A DNA stretch of 64,000 nucleotides. Source: Lichenostomus cassidix. Its lineage: Eukaryota > Chordata > Aves > Passeriformes > Meliphagidae. Shown here piece after piece: positions 62,111-64,000 of this stretch (the first letter of the stretch is position 1; each line of letters starts with the position of its first letter). A program made the translations under genes and the position numbers. The notes below the pieces were generated by a model. That model was not told where the DNA came from. It saw only the letters and a list, made by a program, of their open reading frames with translations, and did not search any database. The stretch is taken from contig CM039188.1 of NCBI GenBank assembly GCA_008360975.2, positions 29,787,944 through 29,851,943 on the forward strand. The letters are read 5' to 3'.

Positions 62111-62227
62111 TGGATTGGATTGCCCCATGATTTATACAAAACAAAACCCCAACCAAACCCACCACTTGATTTTACAGCAGCATTTAAAATGCTGAGTGAA
62201 AAGGAGGTAACAGAAGTACAGGATTGG
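62111..62227 (+). other. candidate exon (splice-flanked, 117 nt, phase 0-0)
   Basis: A very pyrimidine-rich acceptor (CTTCTCCTCTGCTTTTGTCTCTAG, AG at 62109-62110) precedes 117 bases, exactly 39 codons with no stop, ending in TGG followed by the consensus donor core GTAAGT (62228-62233). The peptide starts WIGLPHDLYKTKPQPNPPLD and ends with the acidic stretch LSEKEVTEVQDW. Part of it derives from a CAAAACCCC-type low-complexity run (62137-62162). I recognise no family. A real exon, a non-coding RNA exon and a pseudo-exon all fit; lineage comparison and RNA data would separate them. Confidence 0.25.
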
Positions 62228-62699
62228 GTAAGTTTGCAGGCAGGAATTACTGAGTCCTCTCTGGAGCTTGGATTCTTATTGGCTTTGAGGTGCAAAGTGG
62301 TTTAGGATGAAAATATATTTTCTGGGAGGGGATGAATATTAGAAGAAATCAGTGCCTGCAGGGTATGGGTGTATTATAGGAAGCAGCAATTTTGCTCATA
62401 AGATGTGTCTACTTTGGGATTTGCACTTTGAAACTCCTGTAGTCATAGGTTCAAATAATGTTCTAGTATTCTTTTTCTAATGCCTTTATTTTAGTTTTAT
62501 TTTTAATCTAATGAAACTGCTTCAGTACTGTGTTTCTGGCAATATGACAGGCAAAGTCAGACACTAGTTCAATGTCAGTGTACCTGAAACCTAACTAAAA
62601 GTTCTATATTTTGGGCTATTTTTATTAATTTTTAATAGAACTCCACAACTCTTTTTTTCTGTTACTGAACATCAAGTAGACATTTTAATTGGGTTGTCT

Positions 62700-63085
62700 G
62701 CAATGACATATGAGCAAACGGTTCCTTTACTACACTTCTGTGTGTTGAGAAACCTCTGTCATTAGCATCATTTCAAAGAATACTTAATCAAGCAAGTAAT
62801 TTCCTGGATCATGAGTCTATTATGGATTTGATGAGTTTGATGTAATCCATTTGATGTGCATCACGATATCTGTGAGACTTCACCAGTCTCTTGATTTGGC
62901 TATGAGGAAAGGTTGTCATTTTGCTGTACACATCCTCAGTTTCATAAAGTTGAATTTACTTGTCTTTCATTACTTCTGCATGCTTAATTCACATCTCCAG
63001 TTTTTGAAGCAAGTACCCGACATGGACTGAAAGCCAGGCTGTAATTTGCATTTATTTTTTCTCTTGAACCAATTGATATCTAATT
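62700..63085. promoter_or_regulatory. putative enhancer-like block
   Basis: TTTGATG occurs three times within 30 bases (62827, 62836, 62850), the last forming the inverted repeat TGATG-TG-CATCA (62852-62863). Further right are CTGTAATTTGCATTTATT with a perfect octamer (63044-63051) and CAATTGATATCTAATTAATTGG, rich in homeodomain sites. The TTTGAT words resemble TCF/LEF cores only partly. Evidence is motif content without alignment. Confidence 0.28.
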
Positions 63086-64000
63086 AATTGGTAGAATTTT
63101 TCTTTTTACGTTTTGGACTTTAATGTATTTTTGTCAGCCCGTCCCTACTACCCTGTGAGGTTGACAATTCCAAAACATCTATACTTTATGGTTTTTATTT
63201 CATTTTGCAATGGCTGAAGATCATCTCACAAATGAAGTGTGGTGGTTGATGCATACGATAATTGATGTTGGAAAGGAATGATTGAATGCATTCTGAAAAA
63301 GGCTGGGTTTGGCATGCCCATGAAAGTCTGGTTCATTAAATGTTATATAGTTAGGTGCAGTTCTTTCCAGTATAATTGTCATTATTAATTTTTCTGTGTA
63401 ATACATTTTTCAGCTATATCTAGAAGGTTGTTTCTGCAGCTGGTGTCAGCTTGGTTAAGAAAAAAAGAAATGGGATGAAATACGTTGTTAAAACAAAACC
63501 AAGCAAAACCAAAAAGAGCCAAAACCAGAAACCCCATGGCAAACAGAGAAGGAGAAAATAGTGCAGCAAGAGAGAGAACCTCCAGAGAGAGTGAGGACAA
63601 CACTGCCCTGTGATCTCATAAAAGACTTCAAGAGCAAGAAGCATTGACCCTAGATAGTAAGTGAGAAAAGACAAATGGTTCAGGCTCTTAAGAGAATAGA
63701 TCTGGCTGACATAAAAAATGGAAATCAGGTTTGCCAGTTTTAACAGGGTGATCAAACTGAGAATTGGTTAAAAGGTTGTCACAGAAGTGTTGATGAATGG
63801 TGGAGAACACAATTTTTCAAGCGTTGGTGCTGATGAATGAGGAAAATGAGCATAGAGGATCTATAGAAAACTCTATGACTGGATTATTTAATTGAATTGT
63901 TTCACTACCCTTGTTTTCATGCCAACACTTCAATATGGTCATTTTAAAACTTTAAAGCTGAATAAACCAAAAATTTTAGTACAACAGTAGTGCAAGGCTT
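63086..64000. other. unannotated non-coding stretch at window end
   Basis: No gene is recognised. It holds a degenerate CAAAACC low-complexity run at 63488-63534. On the minus strand this run and its surroundings give a leucine- and phenylalanine-rich chance frame of 111 codons (63420-63755). Confidence 0.55.
63488..63534. repeat. (AAAACC)-like low-complexity tract
   Basis: Repeated AAAACAAAACCAAGC, AAAACCAAAAAGAGCC and AAAACCAGAAACCCC words. It is A-rich with regular C interruptions, similar in texture to the tract at 45770-45867 read on the minus strand. Confidence 0.75.

Noticed and set aside
1..64000. CRISPR arrays, operons, tRNA or rRNA genes, prophage
   Set aside because: No regularly spaced repeats, cloverleaf or ribosomal sequence was seen, and the transposon content shows this is vertebrate DNA.

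Overview
The window looks like nuclear DNA from a bird. It is AT-leaning and CpG-poor, repeat-sparse, and has no bacterial-style gene packing. The decisive evidence is a CR1 non-LTR retrotransposon 3' end at about 33216-33470. It keeps the familiar CR1 wording (GGCACAGGTTGCCCAGAGA, CCCTGGAAGTG, AAGGCCAGGCTGGATGG, TAGTGGAAGGTGTCCCTGCC) and one copy of the terminal ATTCTATG unit. A much older CR1 copy lies at about 59265-59705. A passerine or other neoavian bird is the best guess, but the species and the locus cannot be named from the sequence alone.

I find no protein-coding gene that I can identify. The longest open frames reach about 150 codons. They have unremarkable composition, match no family I recognise, and are what chance gives in 64 kb. 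The window is therefore best read as intergenic or deep intronic DNA. Five segments have good splice-acceptor and splice-donor sequences around an open frame (293-353, 37669-37768, 41654-41827, 53939-54007, 62111-62227). I list them as exon hypotheses with low confidence; the last two are the neatest, being phase 0 at both ends.

Layout: 1-6.5 kb is plain sequence with a possible CR1 reverse-transcriptase scrap at the left edge. 6.5-6.8 kb is an enhancer-like block with two PBX-HOX-like sites. 6.8-29 kb is mostly featureless, with an enhancer-like block at 10.3-10.6 kb and microsatellites at 13.5 and 20.4 kb. 29.2-33 kb holds further enhancer-like blocks and ends with the younger CR1. 33.5-58 kb is plain sequence with short tandem duplications (35.3, 36.8, 50.6, 54.0 kb), a TG-rich tract beside a GC-rich island (45.8-46.1 kb) and a 24-base T run (56.4 kb). 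58.1-63.1 kb is the most interesting stretch: several blocks rich in homeodomain, SOX, FOX and octamer words with retained CpGs and small palindromes, interrupted by the ancient CR1.

If the enhancer-like blocks are real conserved elements, the window would be part of the regulatory domain of a developmental gene outside it. That is inference: no cross-species comparison was available. I found no previously undescribed multi-gene system.
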